Source: an uncultured Clostridia bacterium
Lineage (GTDB): Bacteria > Bacillota > Clostridia > Christensenellales > UBA1242
Assembly (NCBI GenBank): GCA_947589655.1
Contig: CANQCE010000059.1
Span: forward strand, 1-5,814
DNA: 5,814 nt
Reading direction: 5' to 3'
Shown here piece by piece: positions 5,251-5,814 of this stretch. The first letter of the stretch is position 1, and each line of letters begins with the position of its first letter. The translations under genes and the position numbers were made by a program. The notes under the pieces are model-generated. The model was not told the origin of the DNA. It was given only the letters and a program-made list of their open reading frames with translations, and ran no database searches.

Positions 5251-5814
5251 ATGCTTTTATACGGAGATTATCACACTCATACAATATATTCCAGACATAA
5301 TCATGGCAAAGGCACAGTGCTTGAAAATGCATCGGTGGCTGCAGATAAGGGCTTGAAGCAGATTGCTATCACTGACCACGGCTTTAATCACGAGTGCTTT
5401 GGCATAAAAAGAAAAAATATCCCACAACTGCAGGAGGACATTTTAAACGCCAAAGAGATAACTGGTGTGGACATTCTGCTTGGGGTGGAGGCGAACTTAA
5501 TTTCTCTGGACGGCAACATTGACATCAAAGAGGAAGATTACGAATTTTTGGATATACTTTTAATGGGATATCACAGACTGGTGCATACAAACTCTTTTCG
5601 TGACAAAGTGCTGCTTAACTGGGCAAACATTTACGACAAAGCGTTTCGCCCAAGCAAAGAGCGCATAAACCGCAACACAACGGCCTTTCTTAAAACTTTG
5701 GACAAATACCCTATTGATGTTATCACGCACTTAATCTATGGCTTCCAAACTGACACGCTTGCGGTGGGAAAAATGGCAAAGCAGAAAGGTGTGTATGTGG
5801 AACTTAACGGCAAG
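5251..5814 (+). CDS. PHP-domain metal-dependent phosphoesterase, 5' part (3' end outside window)
   Basis: The first 188 codons are visible and the frame is open to the last base. PHP-domain proteins hydrolyse phosphoester bonds with a cluster of two or three metal ions. Ligand motifs appear in order: H8-x-H10 and H16 in DYHTHTIYSRH, H43 in ITDHG, E80 in GVEANLISLDG, H108 in MGYHRL, and H160 in VITHL. These match the YcdX-like branch; the final Asp-x-His pair would lie beyond the window. The protein ends at VELNGK, part of the conserved strand VEINxx. The usual HPG near the sixth ligand is replaced by THLIYG. The substrate is unknown. AAGGAG (5239-5244) lies 6 bases before ATG 5251. In many Clostridia a PHP gene lies between murB and rapZ-yvcK-whiA, so a cell-envelope or carbon-regulation link is plausible by context only. 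Confidence 0.9.
   Translation, partial: MLLYGDYHTHTIYSRHNHGKGTVLENASVAADKGLKQIAITDHGFNHECFGIKRKNIPQLQEDILNAKEITGVDILLGVEANLISLDGNIDIKEEDYEFLDILLMGYHRLVHTNSFRDKVLLNWANIYDKAFRPSKERINRNTTAFLKTLDKYPIDVITHLIYGFQTDTLAVGKMAKQKGVYVELNGK

Noticed and set aside
1..5814. Search for CRISPR arrays, tRNA genes, insertion sequence ends and attachment sites
   Set aside because: No spaced direct repeats, tRNA-like T-arm or anticodon patterns, transposase motifs or terminal inverted repeats were seen by eye.

Overview
The window looks like chromosomal DNA of an AT-rich Firmicute, most likely of the Clostridia. The grounds are the gene order rpsD-rpoA-rplQ, strong AGGAGG-type ribosome binding sites, sigma-A type promoters, U-tract terminators, and a murB gene followed by a PHP-domain gene. 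An uncultured gut lineage is possible (expanded L17, BspA-type leucine-rich repeat protein), but that is inference. All genes recognised lie on the + strand.

Positions 1-2132 hold the end of the large ribosomal protein operon: the 3' part of rpsD (S4), complete rpoA (RNA polymerase alpha) and rplQ (L17), closed by an intrinsic terminator. L17 carries two large insertions relative to the usual protein of about 120 residues. The ecfA1-ecfA2-ecfT-truA genes that often follow rplQ in Firmicutes are absent. A 12-codon reading frame just after rplQ may be a leftover of ecfA1.

Positions 2133-2855 hold a small two-gene cassette of unknown function: a 63-residue protein, then a 161-residue protein whose halves are a clear internal duplication. 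The two genes overlap by ATGA, and a terminator follows. A plausible promoter for the cassette overlaps the upstream terminator.

Positions 2856-4149 hold a single-gene transcription unit. It has an ideal-consensus promoter with an extended -10, an inverted repeat at the likely start of transcription, a 386-residue leucine-rich repeat protein without a signal peptide, and its own terminator.

Positions 4150-5198 hold murB (peptidoglycan precursor synthesis), which lacks a visible Shine-Dalgarno sequence, and its terminator. Positions 5199-5814 hold a good promoter and the first 188 codons of a PHP-domain metal-dependent phosphoesterase that runs off the window. In many Clostridia murB and a PHP gene precede rapZ-yvcK-whiA, so those may lie just beyond the edge.

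Most of the window is core housekeeping. The best candidates for something undescribed are the two-gene cassette at 2147-2820 and the cytoplasmic leucine-rich repeat protein. No complete new system can be demonstrated from the sequence alone.
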